A stretch of DNA of 64,000 nt from AAA164-E04 sp014239995 (GCA_029247315.1 JAQWLM010000017.1:13273-77272), one strand, 5' to 3'; positions 36,256-45,361 are shown, counted from the stretch's first letter. Numbers and translations: made by a program. Notes: generated from the sequence alone by a model not told the origin.

Positions 36256-38034
36256 TCATTCCTCGACTGTCTTCAGGTTAGCATCCGGATCGATTTCAAG
36301 GTCAAAACGACGAAAACGCACCTGGACAGGGCCACCGGAATGAACCTGAAAGGCAATAAAACCCTGCAGCGCACCCTCTGGATCCTTCAGATCAACGCAC
36401 TGAACCCCGTTGACTGCTGTCTTTATTTGGTGATTCACGGCAAGGATTTCATATTGATTCCATTCCCCTTTTCGAACGTGCTGGTCAGCGGTTTTATCCC
36501 ACAGCAAGCCACGACCGAGTTCCTCATAAAGTTTCCCCCACCACCCCTCACCGATATCTGCCTGATAGCCTTTGACCTCTCCATGCTCGGCATGCTGACT
36601 GCGAAATTGGATACCACTATTCTCACCATCTGGCGAAAGTTTGACCTCGAGAATGAGTCTGAAGTTTCTGAAAACCATTTCATTTACCAGGAAGGCATTG
36701 TGTTTGAGCCCAATGGTAGTTTCTCCAACGATCTCTCCATTTTCAACACTCCAAACCAACGGGTCCCCCACCCAACCGTTCAAGTCACGACCGTTAAAAA
36801 AAAGATCCCGGGTATCCTTACTGGCAGGCAACGGAGCCTGGGCAGGTTGCCTCAGGTAATAGAGTAAATCCCTGATCTCCTGATCCGTGAAAGGCAGCAG
36901 CAAACCCTCAGGCATCATTGACAACTCGCCTTGATGCTCCGACTCAATGATATCATTGGCCACAAGCATTGTTTCAGTGGCCGTCGTGACTTTCAATGCG
37001 TCACCCTGCCGTTCCTTTACAATGCCCGTGATAACACGGCCATCGGTTGTTTCAATTTCCGTGCTGCGATAATCATGAGGAATCACCGCATTGGGGTCCA
37101 CGATGTTCTGTAGAAGATAATCCAGATTGCTCCGGTCGGAACCGGTAATGTCTGGGCCAACTGCCCCCCCCGTGCCAAATAAGACATGGCATTGCTGGCA
37201 GGCACGAACGAACACAGCTCGCCCCTCCATCGCATTACCAGGGGTGGATCCACCCGCGTAATAAATGCGTTTGTATGCGTCAATCTGGACTTGTTTATCA
37301 ACTGAAATTTCACGAAAAGATCCCCAGATTTCCTCGAGTTTATCATGGATACGAGGGTAATTGAGGTTACGCAACTCACGCACTAGAGCAGCCGATAAAT
37401 CCCGCCGAGGAACCAATCCCTCCTCGACAGCCTCAAGGAAACTCAGGGCATAATCGACACGGGAGGCCAGGACGCTCAAGGCACTCTGCCGATCAGAAGT
37501 GGAAAGCGTCGCATAAAGCTCCAGAAGGGCTTTGGGGATTCCAGGTTCATGGTATCGGGCCAGGTAGGGAATGATCTCAGACCGCAGCGTCTTGTCCCGG
37601 ACCAAGTCCAGCAGGATCGAGGGGAGCTGGGTATCCCTGGCCTGGACAAGGGCCTTCAGGGCATTCAACCGCTCAGGAATCCCACCCTTGGTATCTACCA
37701 AAACGGCATGGAGCATTGAGCGGGCCTTCTGGCTTCCAAACGTCAGCGAAAGTGAACGGATCAGAGTGCGCACTTCAGCGCTCGGACTCCTACCAAGTCG
37801 ACTCTCAACGGAAACCCATCCACTTGGCATTGCCACTTGAGAACGACCCTGCAAGGCCTGACTGATGCCGCGCAATACGTCCAACTGCAGGGGGGTGTCC
37901 TCACTCTGATTTAACAAATGGATCAGAGGTGATAAGGACTGGAAATTTGAGGTGACAGCACCATGCAGCGTGAAGTTAATCAACAAATGGGCCAGGATAC
38001 AGCATTTGAATATGGGCAAGTGATATGGATTCAT
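36256..38034 (-). CDS. exported haem-binding protein with 3-keto-disaccharide hydrolase (DUF1080) domain
   Basis: 592 aa from ATG 38034 (the frame opens at TTG 38049). The N-terminus NPYHLPIFKCCILAHLLINF looks like an export signal. Next come helical HEAT-like repeats (~40-260), then the PVC putative haem-binding domain with CQQCH (~279-283) and a possible Met ligand in SMMPEGLL. The C-terminal ~180 residues are a DUF1080 / 3-keto-disaccharide hydrolase domain (LFFNGRDLNGWVG, NSGIQFRSQH, GYQADIGEGWWG, KGEWNQYEILAVN, FIAFQVHSGGP). In related proteins the HEAT and haem parts are the tail of the preceding propeller protein; here they are separate, 21 nt apart. Probably periplasmic sugar oxidation or hydrolysis (inference). 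Confidence 0.85.
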   Translation of the reverse strand: MNPYHLPIFKCCILAHLLINFTLHGAVTSNFQSLSPLIHLLNQSEDTPLQLDVLRGISQALQGRSQVAMPSGWVSVESRLGRSPSAEVRTLIRSLSLTFGSQKARSMLHAVLVDTKGGIPERLNALKALVQARDTQLPSILLDLVRDKTLRSEIIPYLARYHEPGIPKALLELYATLSTSDRQSALSVLASRVDYALSFLEAVEEGLVPRRDLSAALVRELRNLNYPRIHDKLEEIWGSFREISVDKQVQIDAYKRIYYAGGSTPGNAMEGRAVFVRACQQCHVLFGTGGAVGPDITGSDRSNLDYLLQNIVDPNAVIPHDYRSTEIETTDGRVITGIVKERQGDALKVTTATETMLVANDIIESEHQGELSMMPEGLLLPFTDQEIRDLLYYLRQPAQAPLPASKDTRDLFFNGRDLNGWVGDPLVWSVENGEIVGETTIGLKHNAFLVNEMVFRNFRLILEVKLSPDGENSGIQFRSQHAEHGEVKGYQADIGEGWWGKLYEELGRGLLWDKTADQHVRKGEWNQYEILAVNHQIKTAVNGVQCVDLKDPEGALQGFIAFQVHSGGPVQVRFRRFDLEIDPDANLKTVEE

Positions 38035-38055
38035 GGGCTGGTGTTTCAAAGAAGT

Positions 38056-40518
38056 TTAATGGGCTTCCACCAGTGCACCGGTCGTCATACGCCTTGCAAT
38101 ATATTGACGCAGGATTGGTATCCGCGAGGCCTGGAGCAATGCAAGTCCCAGCTCCTGATCTACGCCCACCACGGGCTCCATTGCATACCAGTACATCAAG
38201 GGCAAGTTGTGATCTCCAGCATCTTCTGTATGGGCAATCAAGGACTTCAAGACAGGAAACCGTTCCTGGACCGGCGTGCGCTGCAGCGCTGAGGCGATGT
38301 AAAGACGCACAAAAGCTGAAGGCTCACTTGAAGCCATTTCGGCCAAGGCCTCCATCATGGCCCTGCTGGGAGCCTTGTCTTCCCAAAGCAACTGGATTGC
38401 CCAGGCACGGATGTACTCGTTGCTGTGTCGCATCAGATTCAACCCGAACCGTTGCGTGAAGCCATCGAGTCCGCCAAGAGTCCACATGAGTCTGAGTTTA
38501 TGGACAATGGAAGGTGTCTCCTGAAACAATCGACGAATATCCCGTTTGAGTCTTCTACTGCCTCCCTTTTCCATCAAAATCTTGCGTGCTTGCTGCGCAT
38601 ACCATTGGTTCTCATGTAATTGAAAACGCAGAAGTTCCGATGGTTCGCAGGCAAGCAGGTTCACTGATGTCTGGGGCTCATGATCATGTACCACCTTGAA
38701 AATGCGACCGTTGGAACGATCGTGGCCATCCTCGCGACGGTGATGACACTGGTTGGCATCATACCAGTCAATCATGTAAACGGAGCCATTGTGGTCATAG
38801 AGCAAGTTCAGCACCTGAGACCATCGATCGTTAAAATAAAGAAAATCAGGCCCATGTTTTCCAACAAACCCGGAACCCGAGCGCGTGGGGCGGTCCATAT
38901 TGATCCGCTGCCCATGGATGTTGTTCATGAAGGCCTGGTTATCATACTCCGGCGGCCAACTGCCGCCTTGATACATCATCAATCCCGAGTGCGCATGGCC
39001 TCCGCCAGTTTGATCGGAACGGTTATTGGCGGCATGGGGCCCCCTGTTTCCAGACCAATGCACATGATCCCCGTGGGTCTTGATATCATCATAAATGAAT
39101 GGATGCAGGTGATCGGGTGCGTTGGGGGCCAAAAATGCCCTGACGCGATTCCTTTCGGCAAGTGTGATGCTGTAATGCTGCCCTCCCTGCCGCTGATATC
39201 GGGCCCCTTGGATGATATGCCAGAAATGGGGAATCACACACGCTTCGATAAAAGCCTGGCCATGCCCATTAAAATCCAGCCCCCATGGATTACTGGTTCC
39301 TTCAGCGAACACCTCAAAAAGGTGTTTTGTGGGGTGGTAGCGCCAAACGGCGGCATCCACACGCTGCCGCTCCTCCATGGGTGTTCCAGGCCTGCCGACC
39401 ATGGATGGACAAAAAACACCGTGACATCCGTAGAGCCAACCGTCTGGCCCCCAACTGAAGGTATTGAGGGTTTCATGCGTATCACGATAGGGATCCCAGC
39501 CGTCCAGTAGAATCTCCGGGGCTCCATCCGGTTGGTCATCGTGGTCAAGATCCGGGACAAACATCAAGTAAGGTGCCGCACCAATCCATACGCCCCCAAA
39601 CCCCACCTCCAGGCCACTGACCAGGTTGAGATTGTCCATGAAGAGCGTTTTCTTGTCGAAATGATGGTCACCATCCAAATCCTCCAAAATAAAAATACGA
39701 TCCCTTCCCTGGTCACCCTCGGCACGACGCGGATACTGGTGACCTTCGGCAACCCAAAGACGCCCACGGGCATCAAAACAAAATGCGATGGGCTGAGTCA
39801 CATCAGGTTCGGCGGCGAAAACATGTGCCTTGAATCCATCCGGAAGCGTCATGGCATCCACAGCCGCCTGGGGATTCAGTCCAGCAAAGATCACATCATC
39901 CATCGGGGATACATCGAACTGTTGACTCAGGACCTCCGGGTCGATGACGTCTGGAAACACCGGCCTGGCAGCATGAAATCGAAAATCATCAAAATTAATG
40001 TGCCCCCAATGCCCGGCCTGCTGATCTACGATTCGAATGAAGATCGCCTCCCCCCTGAACCGTTTCAGGTCGACGATCACCGGTCGCAGATCTTCTGTTT
40101 CCAAGCCCGATGCCTTGAAAAAAACCTCATTATTACGCGCATCCACCAGTTCCACACGGGTTGCCAACCACCTCCCCCCCGAGATACGAAAGGAAGCGAA
40201 AGGGTGGGTAACCATGAAAGGCGATGACGTCAAGGTTCCCTTGAGGTCATCACCTGCTGCTTCATAAGTGCCGATCCAATAATCTCCCTCATGCCCGCTT
40301 TTCATATCCTGGCGCCTTATTGAAACAGTGTCTCCACGGATCGGTTGTTTTTCGAAAGCGGCACCCTCGGCAAGCCAATCCGTCAAGTCTCCGCTCTCAA
40401 AGCCGAAGTTCAGTGCTGTACCATCGTCGAGGGCAGGCAAAACCCCCTGCGCGTGACCACCTGTGAAAAGGATGCATGCAAGGCAGAGCGTGCCTGGGAA
40501 AAAAAAGAATGGTCTCAT
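38056..40518 (-). CDS. PVC-type membrane-bound dehydrogenase-like beta-propeller protein
   Basis: 820 aa with signal peptide (FFFFPGTLCLACILFTGGHAQG). Residues ~30-185 form a carbohydrate-binding-like beta domain (LNFGFESGDLTDWLAEG, RISGGRWLATRVELVDA, GHWGHINFDDFRFHA). The central ~400 residues are the PVC propeller dehydrogenase-like domain: LPDGFKAHVFAAEPDVTQPIAFCFD (in pieces), GRLWVAEGHQYP, DRIFILEDLDGDHHFD, GAAPYLMFVPD, GPDGWLYGCHGVF. The C-terminal ~150 residues are HEAT-like. The haem-binding tail usual for this family is missing and is encoded by the next gene. Family enzymes are thought to oxidise sugars or alcohols; activity is unproven. Confidence 0.87.
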   Translation of the reverse strand: MRPFFFFPGTLCLACILFTGGHAQGVLPALDDGTALNFGFESGDLTDWLAEGAAFEKQPIRGDTVSIRRQDMKSGHEGDYWIGTYEAAGDDLKGTLTSSPFMVTHPFASFRISGGRWLATRVELVDARNNEVFFKASGLETEDLRPVIVDLKRFRGEAIFIRIVDQQAGHWGHINFDDFRFHAARPVFPDVIDPEVLSQQFDVSPMDDVIFAGLNPQAAVDAMTLPDGFKAHVFAAEPDVTQPIAFCFDARGRLWVAEGHQYPRRAEGDQGRDRIFILEDLDGDHHFDKKTLFMDNLNLVSGLEVGFGGVWIGAAPYLMFVPDLDHDDQPDGAPEILLDGWDPYRDTHETLNTFSWGPDGWLYGCHGVFCPSMVGRPGTPMEERQRVDAAVWRYHPTKHLFEVFAEGTSNPWGLDFNGHGQAFIEACVIPHFWHIIQGARYQRQGGQHYSITLAERNRVRAFLAPNAPDHLHPFIYDDIKTHGDHVHWSGNRGPHAANNRSDQTGGGHAHSGLMMYQGGSWPPEYDNQAFMNNIHGQRINMDRPTRSGSGFVGKHGPDFLYFNDRWSQVLNLLYDHNGSVYMIDWYDANQCHHRREDGHDRSNGRIFKVVHDHEPQTSVNLLACEPSELLRFQLHENQWYAQQARKILMEKGGSRRLKRDIRRLFQETPSIVHKLRLMWTLGGLDGFTQRFGLNLMRHSNEYIRAWAIQLLWEDKAPSRAMMEALAEMASSEPSAFVRLYIASALQRTPVQERFPVLKSLIAHTEDAGDHNLPLMYWYAMEPVVGVDQELGLALLQASRIPILRQYIARRMTTGALVEAH

Positions 40519-40655
40519 GCGCAGTGTGCAGCATAGGCACGTAGTCAGGATCCTGCAAAAAGTATTTGAGGGACATATCCCGAAAAAGCAGGGCCAGATT
40601 TACTTGTAGAACGAGGATGGAAAGACAGGAGGCGGCCCCGCCCCCCAAACGAGGC

Positions 40656-41222
40656 TCAGGGAGTCTCGCTGGACACATTCAACGCCCCCCCGACTTGAAT
40701 GCCCTTTTTGAGACAATAGCGGGCATTGGCAACATACTTTTCAGCCCAGAGGCGGAGCCCGGCACGATCCTTGTCCGACAAGGGTTTCACCACCTTGGCT
40801 GGGGATCCCAACACGAGGGAACCCTCTGGAATCTCGGTCCCCTGCGTGACCAGTGCGTTGGCACCCACGATAGACTGCTTACCGATCACGGCGCCATCCA
40901 GCACAGTGGACCCCATACCTATCAAGCAATCGTCCTCGACGGTGCAGGCATGCAGGATAGCAGCATGGCCGACTGTCACGTAATTACCCACCATGCATGG
41001 ATAATCGTCTGACAAGTGCAGGACCGCGTTGTCCTGGATATTGCTGTGATGCCCCACGCAAATCCGGTTGATGTCACCCCTTAGAACCGCTCCATACCAG
41101 ACGCTGGAGGCAGCACCAATGGTGACGTCCCCCACAACAACAGCGGTGCTGGCAATATAGGCATCCCTGGCAACTGCTGGAGGACGATTCCAGAAGGTTT
41201 CAAGGCGTTCTTCAAGATTCAT
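40656..41222 (-). CDS. gamma-class carbonic anhydrase-like hexapeptide protein
   Basis: 188 aa of left-handed beta-helix repeats (YrdA/PaaY/CaiE group). The gamma-carbonic-anhydrase signature is present: AVLRGDINRICVGHHSNIQDNAVLH, here in pieces, with HAAILHACTVEDDCLIGMGS supplying further zinc-ligand histidines, and EGSLVLGSPAKVVKPL in the C-terminal turn. It forms trimers in known relatives; some members are active carbonic anhydrases and others are acyltransferases or of unknown function. It starts 21 nt after the mrp stop on the same strand, so the two are likely cotranscribed. The CaiE/PaaY alternative cannot be excluded. Confidence 0.9.
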   Translation of the reverse strand: MNLEERLETFWNRPPAVARDAYIASTAVVVGDVTIGAASSVWYGAVLRGDINRICVGHHSNIQDNAVLHLSDDYPCMVGNYVTVGHAAILHACTVEDDCLIGMGSTVLDGAVIGKQSIVGANALVTQGTEIPEGSLVLGSPAKVVKPLSDKDRAGLRLWAEKYVANARYCLKKGIQVGGALNVSSETP

Positions 41223-41243
41223 ATGGGGGCCTTTGTTTTTGCT

Positions 41244-42308
41244 TCAGGATTCGGGCATCCATTGGTTCTTCAGAATTCCAGCAATCGACATAAAGCATTT
41301 ACCTGCAGATGTTTCAGGCCCACTCACTACCACTGGAACCCCGGAATCACCACCTTCCCGGATCTCGGTAAAGAGAGGTACTTGGCCAAGGAAAGGAATG
41401 CCCTTGCGCTCACACTCACTTTTGCCACCCCCATTGCCGAAGATTTCAACCCGTTCACCCGTGGGCGTTGTGAAATAACTCATGTTTTCAACCATACCCA
41501 AAATGGGAACATTCACTTTCTGGAACATGGCAATCCCTTTGCGCACTACCCCCACCGAGGCCTCTTGGGGCGTGGTCACGATGACCCCACCATCCAGCGG
41601 CACGGTCTGGCAGAGAGAAAGCTGGGCATCTCCAGTGCCGGGCGGCAGATCGACAAGCAGAATATCCAACTCGCCCCAGTCCACACTGCTGAAAAACTGC
41701 TGAATGGTCTTCATAATCATGGGCCCACGCCATATAACAGGCTGATCATCAGTAAGAAGAAACCCCATACTCATCAACTTAATGCCGTGACTCGTGAGCG
41801 GAATCATCTTCTGCTCAGGCGTAATGGAAGGCCGCTCCTGCACCCCCATCATCAAGGGAATGCTAGGACCGTAGATGTCACAATCCAGAAGACCGACACG
41901 CACACCAAGTTGACTGAGCGCACAGGCGAGGTTCACAGAGAGTGTTGACTTGCCCACGCCCCCCTTGCCACTGGCAACCGCAACCACACGCTGAATACCT
42001 GGAACCGCCTGCTGATTTGGAAAAGGGTTTCCGGCACCCGAGCCGCTAGCCTGCGTGCTCGACTCGGCAGCGGGAGCCTTGACCTGGACGTGCACATGCT
42101 CGATGCCGGGAGCCCCCCGCAGCACACGCTCTGCGTCCTGCTTGATCTGTCCTGCAATCTCAGCAGTTCCGCCGTTCAGTTCAATAGACACGCTCACAGC
42201 GGCATTTTGGACAGACACCTGCTTTACCAATCCAAAGGAAACGATGTCGCGTGAATAGCCCGGATACGCTACCTGCTTTAGAAGCTCATGTATTTGCTCT
42301 TCGGTCAT
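41244..42308 (-). CDS. mrp: Mrp/ApbC family iron-sulfur cluster carrier ATPase
   Basis: 354 aa from ATG 42308 (a TTG 12 nt upstream also fits). The N-terminal MIP18/DUF59 domain (GYSRDIVSFGLVKQV) is followed by the ParA/MinD-like P-loop domain: VASGKGGVGKSTLSVNLA, LLDCDIYGPSIPLMMG, ILLVDLPPGTGDAQLSL, VTTPQEASVGVVRKG. It transfers Fe-S clusters to apoproteins. The C-terminal CxxC found in the E. coli protein is absent; the region reads ENMSYFTTPTGERVEIFG, a variation known in several phyla. sufT, another Fe-S assembly gene, lies at 56.1-56.6 kb. The gamma-carbonic-anhydrase gene follows. Confidence 0.93.
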   Translation of the reverse strand: MTEEQIHELLKQVAYPGYSRDIVSFGLVKQVSVQNAAVSVSIELNGGTAEIAGQIKQDAERVLRGAPGIEHVHVQVKAPAAESSTQASGSGAGNPFPNQQAVPGIQRVVAVASGKGGVGKSTLSVNLACALSQLGVRVGLLDCDIYGPSIPLMMGVQERPSITPEQKMIPLTSHGIKLMSMGFLLTDDQPVIWRGPMIMKTIQQFFSSVDWGELDILLVDLPPGTGDAQLSLCQTVPLDGGVIVTTPQEASVGVVRKGIAMFQKVNVPILGMVENMSYFTTPTGERVEIFGNGGGKSECERKGIPFLGQVPLFTEIREGGDSGVPVVVSGPETSAGKCFMSIAGILKNQWMPES

Positions 42309-42392
42309 ATAATGATTCAATTGTTCTGTTTAAAAAATGACTGCCTAGCCTTATCCTGCAAAATCGGGAATCAGGCCGTGGGGAGGACAGGT

Positions 42393-42406
42393 GTGAAACG
42401 TTTCAC
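42393..42406. promoter_or_regulatory. perfect 14-bp palindrome GTGAAACGTTTCAC, possible operator
   Basis: This palindrome is centred on CpG and lies 147 nt upstream of the TIR-AAA ATG and 84 nt upstream of mrp, which is transcribed the other way. Even-length palindromes with a central CG are typical operators of LacI-family repressors. A near-identical site, GTGAAAAGTTTCAC, lies upstream of atpB at 44302-44315. The regulator is not in the window. Confidence 0.5.
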
Positions 42407-42553
42407 CACGTGGAGGTATGGTAGCGTGACACGTAACTTTGGCAACCGAGTTTTTGGACTGGTTTTTCAAAAACAGCCACCCTATAAGGAAGATTCACTC
42501 GCGTTTCAGGGGCGGGAAAAAGACCACGTCAAGGAAAAACCAGGAAGTAACCG

Positions 42554-44176
42554 ATGGTTTTGGTGGGCTGGACTATTATCAACCTGATGCAATTTATTGG
42601 CAACATGCAAGCTATGAAAAGGGTAGTCATCCTGGTTAAGTCCAGTGAAGAACAGGATCAAAAACTGTCAAAACATATTGAAAACCAGTTAATTCTGAAA
42701 GGATATTCTGTCTATGTGGATGCAGAAAACAAAGCAAGTATGGCATGGGCAAAAGACGTAACCAAAAAGATCAGGGAGGCAGATGCCGTGGTACCACTCC
42801 TGTCCGACAAGGCATGCCACAGTGAAATTATCGCGTTTCAGATCGAGACAGCCCACGATGCCGCCCAGAAACAAAAAGGCAGTCCGATGATCATCCCATG
42901 CCGCGTCGGGTTCACCAGGGACCTTCCAGAACCCATCGGGGGTATTCTGGCAACCGCCACCCACCTTCTTTGGGAAACGGAGGAGGACAATCACGATGTG
43001 GTTCAGGATCTCGACGAAAGGATCAAACGCATTGATTCACAGAAGAAACCGTCAAAACTGGCACTCAAGCCCGGACTGCGCCTGGTGGCCAAACCAACCC
43101 CGAAACCAAGGCCTATTCGTGTCACCATTCCCATTCAATACGCCCCGAAAGGCCCCCTGCCACTGGAGCCTATCGGGGGTGCCGTTCCATTGCAGTCTGA
43201 CTTTTACATCAAACGGGAGGTCGACGGACATTTCCGTGAAGCCCTTACACGCTACGACAGCATTGTACTCCTGAAAGGTGCGCGCCAAATTGGAAAAACC
43301 TCCCTTCTGGCCCGTGGCCTTCAGATGTCCCGCGAACGCGGTGCCAAGGTCGCTTTGACTGATTTTCAAAAATTCAATGCCTCGAATCTGGAGGATGTGA
43401 CCCATTTCTACATCAGTCTGGCCGAATCCCTGGCCGAACAACTGGAGGTCGACGCCCTTCCGACGGACACATGGGATGAACGCCAAGGGCCCAACGTTAA
43501 TTTCGAGCGATTTGTGAGCAGGGAAATATTGAAACCCCTGAATGCCCCCTTGGTATGGGGATTGGATGAAGTCGACCGACTCTTCACCTGTGATTTTGGC
43601 AGTGAGGTCTTCGGCTTGTTTCGCAGTTGGCACAATGAACGTGCCCTGGAACCAGGAGGTCCCTGGGCGGGATTGACACTGTGCATCGCATATGCGACTG
43701 AAGCCCACTTGTTCATCTCTGACATGAATCAATCGCCATTCAATGTTGGAACGCGACTCGGGCTCGAAGACTTCTCCTTGAGGCAAGTCCAGGAACTGGA
43801 TCAACGCTACGGCAATCCTCTGAAAACCGAGGAGAAAACCCAGCGCTTTATCGAGCTGGTGGGAGGACATCCTTTTCTGGTCCGTCAGGGACTTCATGAA
43901 CTGGCCACAAAAAAGCATGACTTTGAAATGTTCTGCCAGGAAGCGGACAAGGACGATGGCGTCTTTGGAGATCACCTCAGGCGCATCATGGTTCTACTGG
44001 CAAAGGATCCCGAACTGACCGAAATCATCAAAGGGGTCCTTGGAGGACTACCCTGCCCAACCCCTGAAAGCTTCTATCGCCTGCGCAGTGCAGGCATCCT
44101 GAGCGGCAATGCCCTGGACGACTGCGCACTGCGCTGTCAGCTCTACACCAGATTCCTGAAACGACACTTGATCTGA
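42554..44176 (+). CDS. TIR domain - AAA-like ATPase protein, possible immune/signalling protein
   Basis: 540 aa from ATG 42554, preceded by GGAAG at good spacing; ATG 42605 or 42614 would remove a hydrophobic N-terminus. Residues ~22-140 are TIR-like: RVVILVKSSEEQDQ, GYSVYVDAENKASMAWAKDV, DAVVPLLSDKACHSEIIAFQ with Glu98 in the position of the NADase Glu. A Pro/Lys-rich linker (~165-205) leads to an AAA-like (AAA_35, PF14516 type) domain: GGAVPLQSDFYIKREVD, Walker A GARQIGKTS (242-250), Walker B-like PLVWGLDEVDRLF (332-344), and GGHPFLVRQGLHEL (437-450). No sensor domain or effector partner is encoded nearby. Function (defence, cell-death or signalling) is inferred from architecture only. Confidence 0.82.
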   Translation: MVLVGWTIINLMQFIGNMQAMKRVVILVKSSEEQDQKLSKHIENQLILKGYSVYVDAENKASMAWAKDVTKKIREADAVVPLLSDKACHSEIIAFQIETAHDAAQKQKGSPMIIPCRVGFTRDLPEPIGGILATATHLLWETEEDNHDVVQDLDERIKRIDSQKKPSKLALKPGLRLVAKPTPKPRPIRVTIPIQYAPKGPLPLEPIGGAVPLQSDFYIKREVDGHFREALTRYDSIVLLKGARQIGKTSLLARGLQMSRERGAKVALTDFQKFNASNLEDVTHFYISLAESLAEQLEVDALPTDTWDERQGPNVNFERFVSREILKPLNAPLVWGLDEVDRLFTCDFGSEVFGLFRSWHNERALEPGGPWAGLTLCIAYATEAHLFISDMNQSPFNVGTRLGLEDFSLRQVQELDQRYGNPLKTEEKTQRFIELVGGHPFLVRQGLHELATKKHDFEMFCQEADKDDGVFGDHLRRIMVLLAKDPELTEIIKGVLGGLPCPTPESFYRLRSAGILSGNALDDCALRCQLYTRFLKRHLI

Positions 44177-44301
44177 GATACAGATCCTCCTGGCCAGATC
44201 ACCCCCTCATTCTCTTGCCGAAAAAGGGTTCGAAGACCCAAGGCCGGGGGACTGCGTGCAGGCAAAAAAACGGGTTGGGAAATATTTCTAAAAAAATCCT
44301 T

Positions 44302-44315
44302 GTGAAAAGTTTCAC
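44302..44315. promoter_or_regulatory. inverted repeat GTGAAA-AG-TTTCAC upstream of atpB
   Basis: The half-sites are identical to those of the palindrome at 42393-42406; only the two central bases differ (AG for CG). It lies 83 nt upstream of the atpB ATG in the 222 nt gap after the TIR-AAA gene, preceded by an A/T-rich tract (AATATTTCTAAAAAAATCC). It may be an operator for the ATP synthase operon. Confidence 0.45.
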
Positions 44316-44398
44316 GATGGATAACGGTGAACGCACTTTTTACACGGCTGCGCGCACAGGCGCACGCCGCGACTGTTAGTTATCATCGGTCGATTTTC

Positions 44399-45361
44399 AT
44401 GAAATTTTTGAGTAGAATCATACCCCTAATCTGGCTGAGCCTGGTGGCCATGCCCATGGCAGCTGTCGCTGCTGAACTGGAGCAAGACACAGCCGAAATC
44501 GCCTCCGAAGTGGCGTTCTCCGAATTGAACGGAACACATGCGGAGGATCATGCAGCAGAGGCACATCACGGCCTGCCACCGGCAGCAGTGCCCATTTTCG
44601 AGCTTGGACCAGTGGTGGTCACCAATTCCATGGTGGTTTCCTTTGCAGTGGCGTTGTTGTTGATCATTGGAGCCCAGATGGCCACTCGATCAATGAAAGA
44701 CGTGCCCACTGGACTCCAGAACTTCTTTGAGATGCTTGTTGAAGGACTTTACCAATTCTTTGAGGAAATCCTGGGAAAGAAAATGGTCAAACAGACCTTT
44801 TGGTTTTTTGCTACTGTCTTTATCTACCTACTCAGCACCAACTGGTTTGGATTGATCCCCGGTTTGGGAACCATCGGTTGGGGACATGAGGTGAATGGTC
44901 ATTTTGTGCTGACGGAACCCCTGCTTCGAGGTGCGAATGCCGATTTGAACATGACCGCAGGCCTGGCCTTGCTTTTCTTCTTCCTCTGGATCAAGTGGTC
45001 CCTTCAGAGCATAGGCCCGGGCGGCATGGTCGGGCACATCTTCTCAGTCAAGGGGCATGGCGGCGGTTTTCTCGGCATCTTCTTGGTGGCTGTTTTCCTT
45101 TTCGTGGGTGTGGTGGAGATCGCCTCGATTTCCATTCGTCCAATGGCATTGATGTTTCGCCTGTATGGGAATATTTTTGCAGGCGAAAATATCCTCGAAA
45201 CGGTGATGCACATGGGTGGCTGGGGATTCGGTTGGCTTTTGGTGCTTCCCTTCTACCTCTTGGAACTTTTGGTCGGGGCAGTTCAAGCTCTGGTCTTCGC
45301 ACTGCTTACCGCTGTCTTTACGGCGTTGATGTGTGAACATCACGAAGAGAAAGCACATTGA
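44399..45361 (+). CDS. atpB: F0F1 ATP synthase subunit a
   Basis: 320 aa from ATG 44399, chosen because it starts a signal-like segment (KFLSRIIPLIWLSLVAMPMAAVA); the frame is open to a GTG at 44327. Subunit a forms the proton half-channels against the c-ring. The core has the expected helices and the critical arginine region ISIRPMALMFRLYGNIFAGENIL (in pieces), with TNWFGLIPGLGTIGWG earlier and LLELLVGAVQALVFALLTAVF at the end. The His/Glu-rich N-terminal region (~45-65, HAEDHAAEAHHG) is typical of the group with a long periplasmic N-terminus. No atpI precedes it. Confidence 0.95.
   Translation: MKFLSRIIPLIWLSLVAMPMAAVAAELEQDTAEIASEVAFSELNGTHAEDHAAEAHHGLPPAAVPIFELGPVVVTNSMVVSFAVALLLIIGAQMATRSMKDVPTGLQNFFEMLVEGLYQFFEEILGKKMVKQTFWFFATVFIYLLSTNWFGLIPGLGTIGWGHEVNGHFVLTEPLLRGANADLNMTAGLALLFFFLWIKWSLQSIGPGGMVGHIFSVKGHGGGFLGIFLVAVFLFVGVVEIASISIRPMALMFRLYGNIFAGENILETVMHMGGWGFGWLLVLPFYLLELLVGAVQALVFALLTAVFTALMCEHHEEKAH

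Noticed and set aside
38035..38056. Frameshift sequencing error as the reason for the split propeller/haem gene
   Set aside because: The second gene opens with its own signal-like sequence, so a natural split is more likely; still to be confirmed by reads.
41244..42308. Loss of the C-terminal CxxC in Mrp as a novelty
   Set aside because: Mrp proteins of several phyla lack it, so it is an ordinary variation.
44226..44239. GGGTTCGAAGACCC resembling a tRNA T-arm
   Set aside because: No matching acceptor, D-arm or anticodon stem is found around it, so it is not a tRNA.
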